Source of the DNA: a virus
IMG/VR virus record: IMGVR_UViG_3300043539_001124
Span: 1-32,960 of that record
DNA length: 32,960 nucleotides
Strand: one strand, 5' to 3'
Shown here piece by piece: positions 8,597 through 15,848 of the stretch (positions are counted from its first letter, which is position 1; the number at the start of each line of letters is the position of its first letter). The position numbers were made by a program, and so were the translations under genes. Under the pieces are notes generated by a model. The model made no database searches. It saw only the letters and a list, made by a program, of their open reading frames with translations, and had not been told where the DNA came from.

Positions 8597-8954
8597 TAAT
8601 CAATTTGCAATACACCATTGTTGGTTTATCTTTTACTTCAAGATACCCATCAATTTTATGTCTTGCTAATGTTACACTTGTTCTATTTTGCTTTAGAACT
8701 CTAGCAACATCTGCATCCGTAAATCCTATAGCATTTGCGAATTTACAAAATATTTGTCTCATAAACACTATATCAGACTTTCTATTCTCAAACATAAAAC
8801 TGTGAGTATCAAACACTTTGGTGCAAATCCCTCGTAATGAGTTCAATGAAATTTCTGGTTGATTTGTGATTATAAATTCTGCGTGGTAGTATGAATCCTC
8901 ATTCATTGCATCCACAAACTCTCTTAATTTGCGTTCAAATTCTACTCTATTCAT
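8526..8954 (-). CDS. DnaA domain IV-like DNA-binding protein
   Basis: A 142-residue protein whose residues about 58-105 match the DnaA C-terminal domain (domain IV): RKSDIVFMRQIFCKFA corresponds to the RxxxIVxxRQxAMYLA helix, and VLKQNRTSVTLARHKI to the signature helix that reads DnaA boxes (GRDHTTVLHACRKI in bacteria). The AAA+ domain of DnaA is absent. It is the first gene of the leftward replication operon, just upstream of a winged-helix-like gene and DnaB. A role in origin recognition, or as a decoy or regulator at host DnaA boxes, is likely. The C-terminal tail is acidic. Confidence 0.82.
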   Translation of the reverse strand: MNRVEFERKLREFVDAMNEDSYYHAEFIITNQPEISLNSLRGICTKVFDTHSFMFENRKSDIVFMRQIFCKFANAIGFTDADVARVLKQNRTSVTLARHKIDGYLEVKDKPTMVYCKLINDEIFKYYGRNILGGDISDESVS

Positions 8955-9023
8955 ATATCTGTTTTTTAAGTTATTGTTTTTTTGTATATTGTATAGTATC
9001 CTAACTATAATGTCTAAATTGAA
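8955..9023. promoter_or_regulatory. Divergent promoter region between replication and lysis operons
   Basis: This 69-nt AT-rich gap separates the leftward replication operon from the rightward lysis-type operon, so both must be promoted here or from within the opposite genes. It contains T-runs and the string TTTGTATATTGTATAGTAT (around 8991-9009). A similar string, TTTGTATATACTATAATAT, stands upstream of the secreted cassette at about 25934-25952. The shared pattern may be a phage promoter element. Exact -35 and -10 boxes cannot be fixed by eye. Confidence 0.4.
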
Positions 9024-9293
9024 ATGCCTACAGATAATACATCAAAGCATAACGATGGTATTACAAACGTGAAAGCTTGGCTTACTCCTATTTTAATGAG
9101 TATTCTTGGTATCATGATTTGGCAAGACATTATGGAAATGAGGGATGATGTTAAAGAGTTGATAAAAAGAGATAGTGCTACACAAATAAGAATATTTGAA
9201 TTAGAAAAAGATATACAGCTTATTCAAAAACAATTATACATAGGTAACTCTAGAGTTACTTTACCTAAATCTGATAAAGATGAAAATGACTAG
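9024..9293 (+). CDS. Small membrane protein with TM segment and coiled coil
   Basis: An 89-residue protein with a single membrane segment (about residues 18-34, AWLTPILMSILGIMIW) followed by a charged amphipathic coiled coil to residue about 75. This is typical of phage holin-associated or spanin-like lysis proteins. It opens a four-gene rightward cassette that includes a holin-like gene and an overlapping spanin pair, and overlaps the next gene by 14 nt. A lysis role comes from context; the topology is visible in the sequence. Confidence 0.7.
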   Translation: MPTDNTSKHNDGITNVKAWLTPILMSILGIMIWQDIMEMRDDVKELIKRDSATQIRIFELEKDIQLIQKQLYIGNSRVTLPKSDKDEND

Positions 9294-9504
9294 AAGAATT
9301 TGTTCTAATATTTTTAAAGGTGTTAAAACAACTTTAATAGGTTTAGCAATAATTGTTTTATCTATCTATAGTCTTTTCTTAAAAGATTCTTTAACTTGGT
9401 CTGACATAGTTATACCTATACTAATTGGTATAGTATTATTATTATCACCAGACTCAATAGTTCAATTAATTAAACAATATTTAAAGAAAGATGAAAGTAT
9501 CTGA
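9280..9504 (+). CDS. Holin-like two-TM protein
   Basis: A 74-residue protein with a basic N-terminus and two hydrophobic segments (TLIGLAIIVLSIYSLFL, about 17-33, and IVIPILIGIVLLLS, about 43-56), ending in a charged tail KKDES. This is the size and shape of a small class II holin, which would permeabilise the inner membrane at lysis time. It overlaps both neighbours by 14 nt. No endolysin gene lies in the window, so the holin call rests on topology and on the adjacent spanin-like genes. Confidence 0.6.
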   Translation: MKMTRRICSNIFKGVKTTLIGLAIIVLSIYSLFLKDSLTWSDIVIPILIGIVLLLSPDSIVQLIKQYLKKDESI

Positions 9505-9808
9505 AGATATCCAACTAAAAATTAGCCTAGTAGCAAATATTATTTGCATGTTCCTTTTATTTCTTTTGTCTATTAAAAAGTATGAGGAAAGAGTACGTAT
9601 AGTTATTGATCCAAATCTTGAAAAGAAAATTGAGACTATTGAGAATATAAACAAACAACTTAATGATGAACTTGACGAATTATATATTAAACTAGATACT
9701 TTACAAAATGTCAAACCTAAAATCAAATACGTCTACCGTGAAAAAATTAAATTTGTTAATACTGCTAATTCTATGCAGTTGGACTCTATCATACGCTCAA
9801 ACTGGTAA
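9491..9808 (+). CDS. Inner-membrane spanin (Rz-like) candidate
   Basis: A 105-residue protein with one N-terminal membrane segment (about 10-27, KISLVANIICMFLLFLLS) followed by a long charged periplasmic part with heptad-like spacing (about 42-72) and a short basic/hydroxyl C-terminus. This is the layout of i-spanins, which link to an outer-membrane partner and help fuse the envelope at lysis. The next gene starts inside this one in another frame, as in Rz/Rz1 pairs. The sequence itself is not conserved with classical Rz, so the call depends on topology and arrangement. Confidence 0.6.
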   Translation: MKVSEDIQLKISLVANIICMFLLFLLSIKKYEERVRIVIDPNLEKKIETIENINKQLNDELDELYIKLDTLQNVKPKIKYVYREKIKFVNTANSMQLDSIIRSNW

Positions 9809-10136
9809 GGATACTATTAGATGCTATAATTCTGTTGAATTAAGAAAGATTGCAACAGGATTAATAAATGGTAAAGAATGCAAAGAACAATTAAATCTTT
9901 GTGAAGACCAAGTAGATATTCTTAGAGAAATTACTGATAAACAATACGCTTTAATCTTAAACAAAGATTCAATTATTTCTATACAGGAAGATCAAATCAT
10001 TATGATTGATAGTTATAATAAAGAACTACAAAAACAATTAGCAGAAGAGTCTAAGAAACATAGAAGAACTAAGACAAAATATAATATCATTACATTTATT
10101 CTCTTAGCTGCAACTGGTTACTTTATAATCAACTAA
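9708..10136 (+). CDS. Spanin partner candidate with signal peptide, coiled coil and C-terminal TM
   Basis: A 142-residue protein starting 101 nt inside the preceding gene, in a different frame. A cleavable signal peptide (NLLILLILCSWTLSYA, followed by QTG) is clear. A Cys is present in the hydrophobic core, but its context (LILC) is a poor lipobox. The middle forms a coiled coil (about 60-115) with two Cys near residues 58 and 65. The C-terminus has a second hydrophobic segment (ITFILLAATGYFIIN). The nested start and topology suggest an outer or unimolecular spanin. It converges on the uracil-DNA glycosylase gene with no gap. Confidence 0.6.
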   Translation: MSNLKSNTSTVKKLNLLILLILCSWTLSYAQTGKDTIRCYNSVELRKIATGLINGKECKEQLNLCEDQVDILREITDKQYALILNKDSIISIQEDQIIMIDSYNKELQKQLAEESKKHRRTKTKYNIITFILLAATGYFIIN

Positions 10137-10847
10137 TTACCAAATAATTTGTTGTTTACCTTGGCGTATTAAACAAGCATTAATCTTGTTGAATAGATCA
10201 TCACTGTGCCAATACTCTTGTTTATTATGTGCAGCACTAGCAGGATGGGTTCTCAAAAACTTGTGATTAGTTTCTGGTATACTAATAGACCATTCTTGAG
10301 CTTTCTTACCTAAGAAAGCATACACAAGATCTGGTTTATCATATTGAATTACATCAAGCAAAAAAGACATGAATGGTTCCCATATTTTATAGTGAGAACC
10401 AATCTTATTTACAGTTGTAGTAAAAGCTGCATTAATCAATAATACACCTTGATTACTCCAGGCTTTTAAATCCGTTATTCTATTATATTCTTGATTTGGA
10501 TAAACTGTATTCTCTATCTCACCATGAATATATTTTAACGATTGTTGTATATAGTTATCATTTGAACATGAAAAAGCTATACCATCTGCAACATTTGGTT
10601 GTGGATATGGATCTTGTCCAATAATTATTACCTTTGTTTCATTATAAGGACATTCTTCAAATGCTCTAAATAAATATTTAACCATAGGTGTAAATCGCTT
10701 ACCATCTTGGGATTGTCTAAGTAATTCTTGAAGTATCTTATCAAAATCATTACTTAAAATAAATGTTTTTAACACATCTGCCCAACCAGATGGTTTTAAT
10801 TTCTGATAAAGTTTTATCTTTATCTCTTCTAAATCAATTGTAATCAT
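10137..10847 (-). CDS. ung: Uracil-DNA glycosylase, family 1
   Basis: Removes uracil from DNA, starting base-excision repair and keeping misincorporated or deaminated uracil out of the phage genome. The water-activating motif GQDPYPQPNVADGIAFS, the middle strand LLINAAFTT and the leucine-loop motif HPASAAHN are all present in order. I start it at ATG 10845-10847, giving 236 residues (MITIDLEEIKIK..). The longer reading from a GTG at 10949 adds a 34-residue hydrophobic stretch that is antisense to the plus-strand neighbour and absent from the family. It fits with the nearby thymidylate synthase, which supplies dTMP. Confidence 0.93.
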   Translation of the reverse strand: MITIDLEEIKIKLYQKLKPSGWADVLKTFILSNDFDKILQELLRQSQDGKRFTPMVKYLFRAFEECPYNETKVIIIGQDPYPQPNVADGIAFSCSNDNYIQQSLKYIHGEIENTVYPNQEYNRITDLKAWSNQGVLLINAAFTTTVNKIGSHYKIWEPFMSFLLDVIQYDKPDLVYAFLGKKAQEWSISIPETNHKFLRTHPASAAHNKQEYWHSDDLFNKINACLIRQGKQQIIW

Positions 10848-11166
10848 GGATAATAATAAAGTTAAAGCAATTAAAAATACAGCTATTTTCAATGTTCCTT
10901 TCTCAGGAACAATGTATTCTAGAGTAATAGACCTATTTGTTTTTGTCACTTCTATTGAAAATCAAGAAGAGTTAGACAAGGGTCTAAAGAGAATTATGGA
11001 TAATGATCCAACATTAACTCCAGAGGATCATGCTTATCATTTACAAACACTTATGGTGTTTCTAAAAATAATAGAAAAGGCTGCAACTGATGCAAATCAT
11101 GTTGAGGAAATGACTCAAGAAGAATTACAAAAACAACAACAAGAAAGAAAAGCTCCTAACCTATAG
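10846..11166 (+). CDS. Small helical protein of unknown function
   Basis: A 106-residue soluble protein with predicted helices and a glutamine/glutamate/lysine-rich tail (about 88-102). It is on the plus strand between two minus-strand genes. Its ATG (10846-10848) overlaps the ATG of the uracil-DNA glycosylase gene on the other strand within a single CATG, and its end overlaps the convergent neighbour by 11 nt. No motif is recognised. The reading is supported by length, composition and the lack of a better frame opposite. Confidence 0.65.
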   Translation: MDNNKVKAIKNTAIFNVPFSGTMYSRVIDLFVFVTSIENQEELDKGLKRIMDNDPTLTPEDHAYHLQTLMVFLKIIEKAATDANHVEEMTQEELQKQQQERKAPNL

Positions 11167-11545
11167 GATTATTAATCTTGTTGGAGAAATCTATACACAT
11201 TTGTATAGCAAATCCTAATTCATCTTTAGAGCAATCAGCAAATGATTTAACTCTTGAGATCTTTTTACCTTCAATAACTCTTTCAGTTACAAAACCTGAG
11301 AGATGTTTGATGTACATTTTCATGTCCTCAAAGTCGTATCCAAGGTGTAGAGCTAGTTCTCTGATTGAAGCATGTAACTTAGCAAGTTGACCCATAGAGC
11401 CATCTTGAGAAGATATTTCAAACATAGCACAAATTCTACTACCTTCTGGTACTTGTTTTACCATTAAGTTATACTGATTCTCATCAGTAACATTAACATA
11501 TGAAACTTTACCATCTTTTTTGATTAAACGTACTTCTACAAACAT
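11156..11545 (-). CDS. Conserved phage protein, weakly NinB-like
   Basis: A 129-residue soluble protein. The N-terminal half has alternating strands (VEVRLIKKDGKVSYVNV). The second half reads LAKLHASIRELALHLGYDF, then a loop, then KSFADCSKDELGFAIQMCID, a layout seen in small phage recombination-region proteins sometimes labelled NinB-like. The assignment is weak and no catalytic residues are known here. It follows a 48-residue membrane protein gene by 2 nt and ends against the convergent plus-strand gene. Confidence 0.7.
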   Translation of the reverse strand: MFVEVRLIKKDGKVSYVNVTDENQYNLMVKQVPEGSRICAMFEISSQDGSMGQLAKLHASIRELALHLGYDFEDMKMYIKHLSGFVTERVIEGKKISRVKSFADCSKDELGFAIQMCIDFSNKINNPIG

Positions 11546-11547
11546 AA

Positions 11548-11694
11548 CTATACTGAATCTTGATCTTCTTCATCAAAGAGATCATGTCCTTTATAATCAG
11601 GATGATTATCTCTCATATAGTCTATTCCTTTTACATATACATATACAACTGCAACTAGCAGAAGTATTAGAATCACGATTCCTAAAACTTTCAT
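11548..11694 (-). CDS. 48-residue single-TM membrane protein
   Basis: This short ORF runs from ATG 11692-11694 to TAG 11548-11550. The first 21 residues are a strong membrane segment (MKVLGIVILILLLVAVVYVY), followed by a charged tail with DHP..KGHDLF and an acidic end. It lies 5 nt from the gene upstream and 2 nt from the gene downstream, which supports real expression. A small membrane-anchored protein of unknown role, possibly affecting the host envelope. Confidence 0.6.
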   Translation of the reverse strand: MKVLGIVILILLLVAVVYVYVKGIDYMRDNHPDYKGHDLFDEEDQDSV

Positions 11695-11699
11695 AGGGT

Positions 11700-11840
11700 T
11701 TATTTTATAGTTATTACAGCTTCATATTTTAACCAACCAAAAAACAACTCATAATGTCCATTAAGAGTTTTGTCATAAGTAACACCAATATACGGTAATA
11801 CAAATAATTGATAGCTGGTTTCGTAAACTTTAAATTTCAT
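11700..11840 (-). CDS. 46-residue small protein
   Basis: An ORF of 46 codons plus TAA directly after the thymidylate synthase stop (3-nt gap). The sequence is aromatic-rich with alternating strand pattern (FFGWLKYEAVITIK at the end), suggesting a compact beta fold. Nothing in it names a function. Tight packing between two genes on the same strand is the main support. Confidence 0.55.
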   Translation of the reverse strand: MKFKVYETSYQLFVLPYIGVTYDKTLNGHYELFFGWLKYEAVITIK

Positions 11841-11843
11841 AAG

Positions 11844-12962
11844 TTAGTTACTTAAAGGTGCTTTAATTACTGAATGAGACTGATACTTAGGTAGTTGAAA
11901 GTCTTCAATTTGCATACTTTGAATCCAACCATCTATAGTTTGAGCTTCTTTGTTCCAAAACTCTGTATTAATTACCAAATTTGGTAACTCATATGGCTCT
12001 CTTACTCTTTTAGGAGTATATACATAATATCCATTATCAAAATCTGGAATAGATAGTGGATTATACTCCATACCTGTTTCATAATTACTATTAAACCAGA
12101 TACGATATCTTTCTTCATAAGTTAGATCTCTACCTATTTGTTCTTTAGCTTGTTCAATATGATTACTATAGAGATGTACATCACCTAAGTTGCCAATCAA
12201 TTCATCAGGTATCATGTTTACTTCACCTGCAATAATCTCAAGTAACAATGCATAAGATGCAATATTAAATGGTAAACCCAAGAATGTATCTACACTTCGT
12301 TGATTCCACATTAAAGAAATTCCTCTACTAGGTACAGGATATAATCTATCAATTTCTTCATGAGTTGCCTCAATAAAATCACTTGGTTCAAATACTGAGT
12401 ATGTTTTATAGGCTAAATCCAAACGTTCCTTAATACTTAATTCTCTAGTATAAACTTGGAAACCATAATGGCAAGGTGGTAAAACCATTTGATCTAACTC
12501 ACCTACATTCCAAGCTGAAACCATAAGTCTTCTACTATCTGGATTTGTTTTAAGAGTATCAATTAAATTTGCAATTTGATCTATCATTCTTTCATCATAG
12601 ACACCATTTACTTTAGTATTTTGTTCATATGTTGTCCATTTTCTCCACTGTGCACCATATATTGGGCCTAATTCACCATCTGTTCTACCAGATTTATCAT
12701 AATCTCCATTCCAGATGAAACAACCATTCTCTTGTAAGAACTTAATGTTAGTTTCACCTCTAAGAAACCATAGTAACTCAGTTACAATAGTTTTCCAAGC
12801 CATCTTTTTTGTAGTAAGTAAAGGGAATCCCTCAGACATCTTGTGTCTAATTTGTCTACCAAATACTGATAATGTACCAGTTCCTGTTCTATCTTTCTTT
12901 TCTACTCCGTTATCTAAGATATCTTGGAGTAAATCTAAGTATTGTTTATCTATATTATTCAT
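11844..12962 (-). CDS. thyA: Thymidylate synthase (ThyA), with internal insertion
   Basis: Methylates dUMP to dTMP with methylene-tetrahydrofolate. Family signatures run in order: DRTGTGTLSVFGRQIRH near the N-terminus, WFLRGETNIKFLQ, the catalytic Cys in LPPCHYGFQVY, NQRSVDTFLGLPFNIASYA, and the C-terminal GDVHLYSNH. At 372 residues it is about 100 longer than E. coli ThyA. About 40 residues are inserted after FQVYT, before ISLMWNQRS, and more lie after the HLYSNH motif. Insertions of this kind occur in some Bacteroidetes and phage ThyA proteins. It pairs with the uracil-DNA glycosylase in controlling the thymine/uracil balance. Confidence 0.95.
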   Translation of the reverse strand: MNNIDKQYLDLLQDILDNGVEKKDRTGTGTLSVFGRQIRHKMSEGFPLLTTKKMAWKTIVTELLWFLRGETNIKFLQENGCFIWNGDYDKSGRTDGELGPIYGAQWRKWTTYEQNTKVNGVYDERMIDQIANLIDTLKTNPDSRRLMVSAWNVGELDQMVLPPCHYGFQVYTRELSIKERLDLAYKTYSVFEPSDFIEATHEEIDRLYPVPSRGISLMWNQRSVDTFLGLPFNIASYALLLEIIAGEVNMIPDELIGNLGDVHLYSNHIEQAKEQIGRDLTYEERYRIWFNSNYETGMEYNPLSIPDFDNGYYVYTPKRVREPYELPNLVINTEFWNKEAQTIDGWIQSMQIEDFQLPKYQSHSVIKAPLSN

Positions 12963-13095
12963 CTAACATGTCATCTGTTGTACAATCTGCAAAAGCATAT
13001 TCAATTTCAGTAATGATATCTTGCTTCATTTCTTCAGTAAATGTTTGAACAGGAAGATTTTCTACCCATTCAATTAGTCTTTCAACTCTTGTCAT
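12955..13095 (-). CDS. 46-residue acidic protein
   Basis: A short ORF starting at ATG 13093-13095, overlapping the upstream stop in an ATGA junction and running 8 nt into the ThyA start. The product is acidic and helical (RLIEWVENLP at the start, DDMLDE at the end). The coupled junctions on both sides argue that it is a real gene. Function unknown. Confidence 0.55.
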   Translation of the reverse strand: MTRVERLIEWVENLPVQTFTEEMKQDIITEIEYAFADCTTDDMLDE

Positions 13096-13331
13096 AATAT
13101 ATGATTTGTAAGTTTAGCGTATCTAGATACACCACTTAATTTTTGGTTTTCTACTATTATAAATTCTACAATTGGGTTATTAGCTATTCTTGCTTCTATA
13201 TTATCAAATGTAAACCTAAGTTCATTAATAGCATCTACATCATCATAATGTAATGAAAGACCTTTAGGTAATCCATCTTCAGTATAAGAAACCATCCAAC
13301 CATGATCAGTATTCAATAATTCTCCTGTCAT
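13092..13331 (-). CDS. Unknown 79-residue protein
   Basis: Soluble, mixed alpha/beta composition, no recognised motif. The middle is acidic (HYDDVDAINELRF) and the end basic. It is coupled to both neighbours by 4-nt overlaps, within a run of small minus-strand genes upstream of ThyA that would share one transcript. Confidence 0.65.
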   Translation of the reverse strand: MTGELLNTDHGWMVSYTEDGLPKGLSLHYDDVDAINELRFTFDNIEARIANNPIVEFIIVENQKLSGVSRYAKLTNHIL

Positions 13332-13588
13332 CTTATAAATATTTTTAAAGTTGTACCATTATCTTGATATGATAATTCAATATTGTTAAAATCTCCAAGT
13401 TCTTTGTATAGAGTAAGTAGTCTACCAACAGGACGTTCATTTTCACCATGATTAATAATTTCTAATCTGGTAACTCTACTATCCTTGTTTCCATTCATAT
13501 CATCAATTTGATCAGCTAAACGAGCTTTTGCCATTTCTACTAGCATATCCCATTCTTCTTTTGTCTTATTTGATTTTAGATTACCCAT
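13328..13588 (-). CDS. Unknown 86-residue protein
   Basis: Soluble protein with a basic N-terminus (GNLKSNKTKEEW), one helix, and a C-terminal strand-rich part ending in TTLKIFIR. It starts at the nucleotide where the upstream gene ends and overlaps the downstream gene by 4 nt. No family recognised. Confidence 0.65.
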   Translation of the reverse strand: MGNLKSNKTKEEWDMLVEMAKARLADQIDDMNGNKDSRVTRLEIINHGENERPVGRLLTLYKELGDFNNIELSYQDNGTTLKIFIR

Positions 13589-14094
13589 TATTTCTTTTTA
13601 AATTGTTCAAACCATTGTTGAAATGATAATTTAATTTCAACGTCTTCGTCTATTTGATAACAGAACCATTCATGAAAAATACCTAATACTTCTTCCTCAC
13701 TATACATTTTTTCATCAGGAACAAATGTCATTGGTGTTTTTCTAAATTTAATCAATGCTTGTTTAATTTTTTCATAATCAGACTCTTCCTCACTATACAT
13801 TCTATCTTGTTGCCATTCAGCACCTTTAATAAATGCTGCTCTTAGAAACTCACCATCAAGTTTCTTTAATGGATTAAACCTCCAAGATGCTTGTTCAAGT
13901 GTTTCTTGTTTAGGTTCTTCTAATGGACTACAATCACAATATGTAGTATGACCACAGTAACATTTAATTTGTTTAGGTTCTTCATATAACCCTAATTCTT
14001 CATCTGCTCTCATTATGTCAATAAGATGTTGCTTTTGTTCTTCAAGTGCTTCTTGTTTAGCTTTAATAGTTGTCATTGTAGTATTGTTCTGCAT
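13588..14094 (-). CDS. Unknown protein with Cys-rich knuckle and repeated MYSEEE motif
   Basis: A 168-residue protein. Residues about 44-55 hold a metal-binding-like cluster, KCYCGHTTYCDC. Around it are two copies of a short EEPKQ segment, and farther on two copies of MYSEEE (about residues 99 and 130), a phrase common in Bacteroidetes phage proteins of unknown role. A second ATG six codons in would reduce the overlap with the upstream gene from 32 to 14 nt. Zinc binding is plausible, but function is not known. Confidence 0.7.
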   Translation of the reverse strand: MQNNTTMTTIKAKQEALEEQKQHLIDIMRADEELGLYEEPKQIKCYCGHTTYCDCSPLEEPKQETLEQASWRFNPLKKLDGEFLRAAFIKGAEWQQDRMYSEEESDYEKIKQALIKFRKTPMTFVPDEKMYSEEEVLGIFHEWFCYQIDEDVEIKLSFQQWFEQFKKK

Positions 14095-14284
14095 TATTTA
14101 AAGTAATATCTTCAGGAAGTTTAGAACCTTCTTCAAATCCATCATCAACAGCTTTCATTATCTGTTTTTTCTCCATGTCTTTTGCTTCTTCACAAAGTTC
14201 ATAAATCTTAGATGGAATAGCATATGTATCTTCTAGCTTTACTATTTCCATTTCAAGCCATTCAATTGCTGTTTTACTTCTCAT
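14063..14284 (-). CDS. Unknown 73-residue phage protein
   Basis: A helical, acidic protein with AIEWLEMEIVKLED near the start, AKDMEKKQIMKAVDDG in the middle and NAEQYYNDNY at the end. This recurring Bacteroidetes-phage small-protein layout has no known function. It overlaps the upstream metalloprotease-like gene by 11 nt and the downstream gene by 14-32 nt. Confidence 0.65.
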   Translation of the reverse strand: MRSKTAIEWLEMEIVKLEDTYAIPSKIYELCEEAKDMEKKQIMKAVDDGFEEGSKLPEDITLNNAEQYYNDNY

Positions 14285-14663
14285 AGTTTTTAGCTTTTTT
14301 TACTACTTCAAATACTTTATATGACTCAAGTTCAGCCCAGGTGATTAGTTCTTCTTCATCGGTGTGCAAATCAAAGCTCATGTGCATAAGCTCATGCATG
14401 ATGAGTCCAAATGTTTCAATGTCTGTATTACATCTACTTAGGTTTATGAATACAAATTTAGGATCTCCATCTTTATAATCTTTATCTACTTTAGGTACAT
14501 AATTACATAATCCTGCAATGTATGCAGAATCATTAGTGTTATTATGTTTTTCACAATCTGCAAGGTTAAGACCATGCATTTCTACAACATTATAATGTTT
14601 GAATATATCACAAGGATTGTAACTCAGTATTAGAGTATACAATGTAAAGTTAATTACTATCAT
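14274..14663 (-). CDS. Zincin-like protein with HELMH motif
   Basis: A 129-residue protein carrying a zinc-peptidase motif, HELMH (about 91-95), followed by MSFDLH and an acidic helix EEELITWAELE that could supply a third ligand. The N-terminus (about 1-14) is moderately hydrophobic but not a clear signal peptide. Small HExxH proteins are frequent in phages and usually uncharacterised. If active it would be a compact metalloprotease, but the sequence gives no substrate. Confidence 0.6.
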   Translation of the reverse strand: MIVINFTLYTLILSYNPCDIFKHYNVVEMHGLNLADCEKHNNTNDSAYIAGLCNYVPKVDKDYKDGDPKFVFINLSRCNTDIETFGLIMHELMHMSFDLHTDEEELITWAELESYKVFEVVKKAKNYEK

Positions 14664-14673
14664 ACTATATGTG

Positions 14674-14958
14674 CTATTCGTTAAATCCTACACAGTAAAT
14701 TCTAAATTTATCTGTATATGTATTATCCCAATTGTTACCATTTGTACAACATTCATATTCAAAATATCCTTCATAATCACTAGGATATTTAGGATTGTAA
14801 GGATAAAATGCTATAAATTTACCTGAGTTTCTTTCATCAGCACCGCAATAATTATCTAATGCTTTTCTCATATTGTCAAATGAGTCTGATGATAATATTG
14901 GAAACATGTTTTCAAAATCACATGCTACATAAATTGCTTTAATCCCACCAGTATTCAC
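14674..14958 (-). CDS. Unknown 94-residue protein
   Basis: Soluble and aromatic-rich, with three cysteines in its second half (ECCTNG and YCVGF). The only in-frame start near the junction is a GTG at 14956-14958, which overlaps the upstream gene by 20 nt, so the start is uncertain. No function assigned. Confidence 0.6.
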   Translation of the reverse strand: MNTGGIKAIYVACDFENMFPILSSDSFDNMRKALDNYCGADERNSGKFIAFYPYNPKYPSDYEGYFEYECCTNGNNWDNTYTDKFRIYCVGFNE

Positions 14959-15400
14959 TGTATTCTAAAATTAGTTTGTGGTAGAGTTTATAATCTCTTT
15001 TTTCAATAGCCCAAGAATCATTTTTAACTCTATTGTATTTCTCCATATTAGAAGATATCTGATAGTCTGGAGATAATCTATAGCCATTACCAACTTCTAT
15101 AAAAGCCATATCTTGATCTACAAGATCTTTAATCAAATCAAAATAAAAATCATTTTTTCTTCTTTCTAGAATTTTAATACAGATTCTTAGAGCTTTTAAT
15201 GAATGGTTTTTTTCAAAATCACAATCACAAGGCCAGCGTTTCTTATTCAAACACTTATACATTCTCTTTAATTTAAAGAGCATAAGTTTCTCATAAAAAC
15301 TAAAATCCCAATCTCTATCCTTATAGATTATGGGAAAGTACTCATATACATTTTTAAGACCTATAAAAAACAATTTGATTGAGTGTAGTAAATTTCTCAT
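14939..15400 (-). CDS. Unknown 153-residue basic protein
   Basis: A basic, aromatic protein with an N-terminal hydrophobic stretch too charged for a membrane segment (HSIKLFFIGLKNVYEYF), a lysine-rich middle (KLKRMYKCLNKKRWPCDCDF) and a C-terminus ending in YWWD. A Cys-x-Cys near residue 60 is the only notable motif. It overlaps the upstream gene by 4 nt. Function unknown. Confidence 0.65.
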   Translation of the reverse strand: MRNLLHSIKLFFIGLKNVYEYFPIIYKDRDWDFSFYEKLMLFKLKRMYKCLNKKRWPCDCDFEKNHSLKALRICIKILERRKNDFYFDLIKDLVDQDMAFIEVGNGYRLSPDYQISSNMEKYNRVKNDSWAIEKRDYKLYHKLILEYSEYWWD

Positions 15401-15804
15401 ATTTCTATTTTAAAAATTGTTGAATTCTCTTTTACTTCAATGGATTTGATTATCATTTTATCTTTAGTTTCAAAGTAGTTAGCTAAATTCATTCCTACAG
15501 TCATATAAGGCCCACCTGATGGGTCTACCATATCAATTGTAGATGTATCTGAATAAACTAAATTTTCATATAGTGCAAGTGGATTTTTTTCTCCTTCTTT
15601 CCATTCATGAACTTTTGATTTGAAATCTATCAAACTTATAGGTTTTTCATTATCCTTACAATATTCAGAATATGCATTATCATATACATTAGGATAACCA
15701 TATCTCATCCATTCATAATTATAACCAGTCATTTCAACTGTGTCATCATCAATCTTTTCAAAATTTATATTATCTCCGTATCTGTTGTAGTAGCTTGTTT
15801 TCAT
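15397..15804 (-). CDS. Unknown 135-residue protein
   Basis: A soluble protein rich in Tyr and Asp in its first third (YNRYGDNINFEKIDDDTVEM) with a strand-rich end. It follows the VWA gene after a 7-bp GC hairpin, so its expression may be reduced relative to the VWA/AAA+ pair. No family recognised. Confidence 0.65.
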   Translation of the reverse strand: MKTSYYNRYGDNINFEKIDDDTVEMTGYNYEWMRYGYPNVYDNAYSEYCKDNEKPISLIDFKSKVHEWKEGEKNPLALYENLVYSDTSTIDMVDPSGGPYMTVGMNLANYFETKDKMIIKSIEVKENSTIFKIEI

Positions 15805-15817
15805 GTGGTTTAAATAG

Positions 15818-15842
15818 GGGGTTGCCCATTATAGACAACCCC
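15818..15842 (-). terminator. Intercistronic hairpin after VWA gene
   Basis: A 7-bp perfect stem GGGGTTG/CAACCCC with an 11-nt loop lies between the VWA stop and the next gene. On the minus strand the hairpin is followed by CTATTTAAACC, only a partial U-run, so termination may be incomplete. Confidence 0.5.
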
Positions 15843-15848
15843 GTAAAT

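Noticed and set aside
8955-9023. Replication origin with DnaA boxes
   Set aside because: No clear TTATNCACA-type cluster or iteron set is visible in this short gap; an origin here remains speculation from gene order.
10848-10949. Hydrophobic N-terminal extension of uracil-DNA glycosylase
   Set aside because: It starts at GTG, is antisense to the plus-strand gene and is not part of the glycosylase family; the internal ATG fits.
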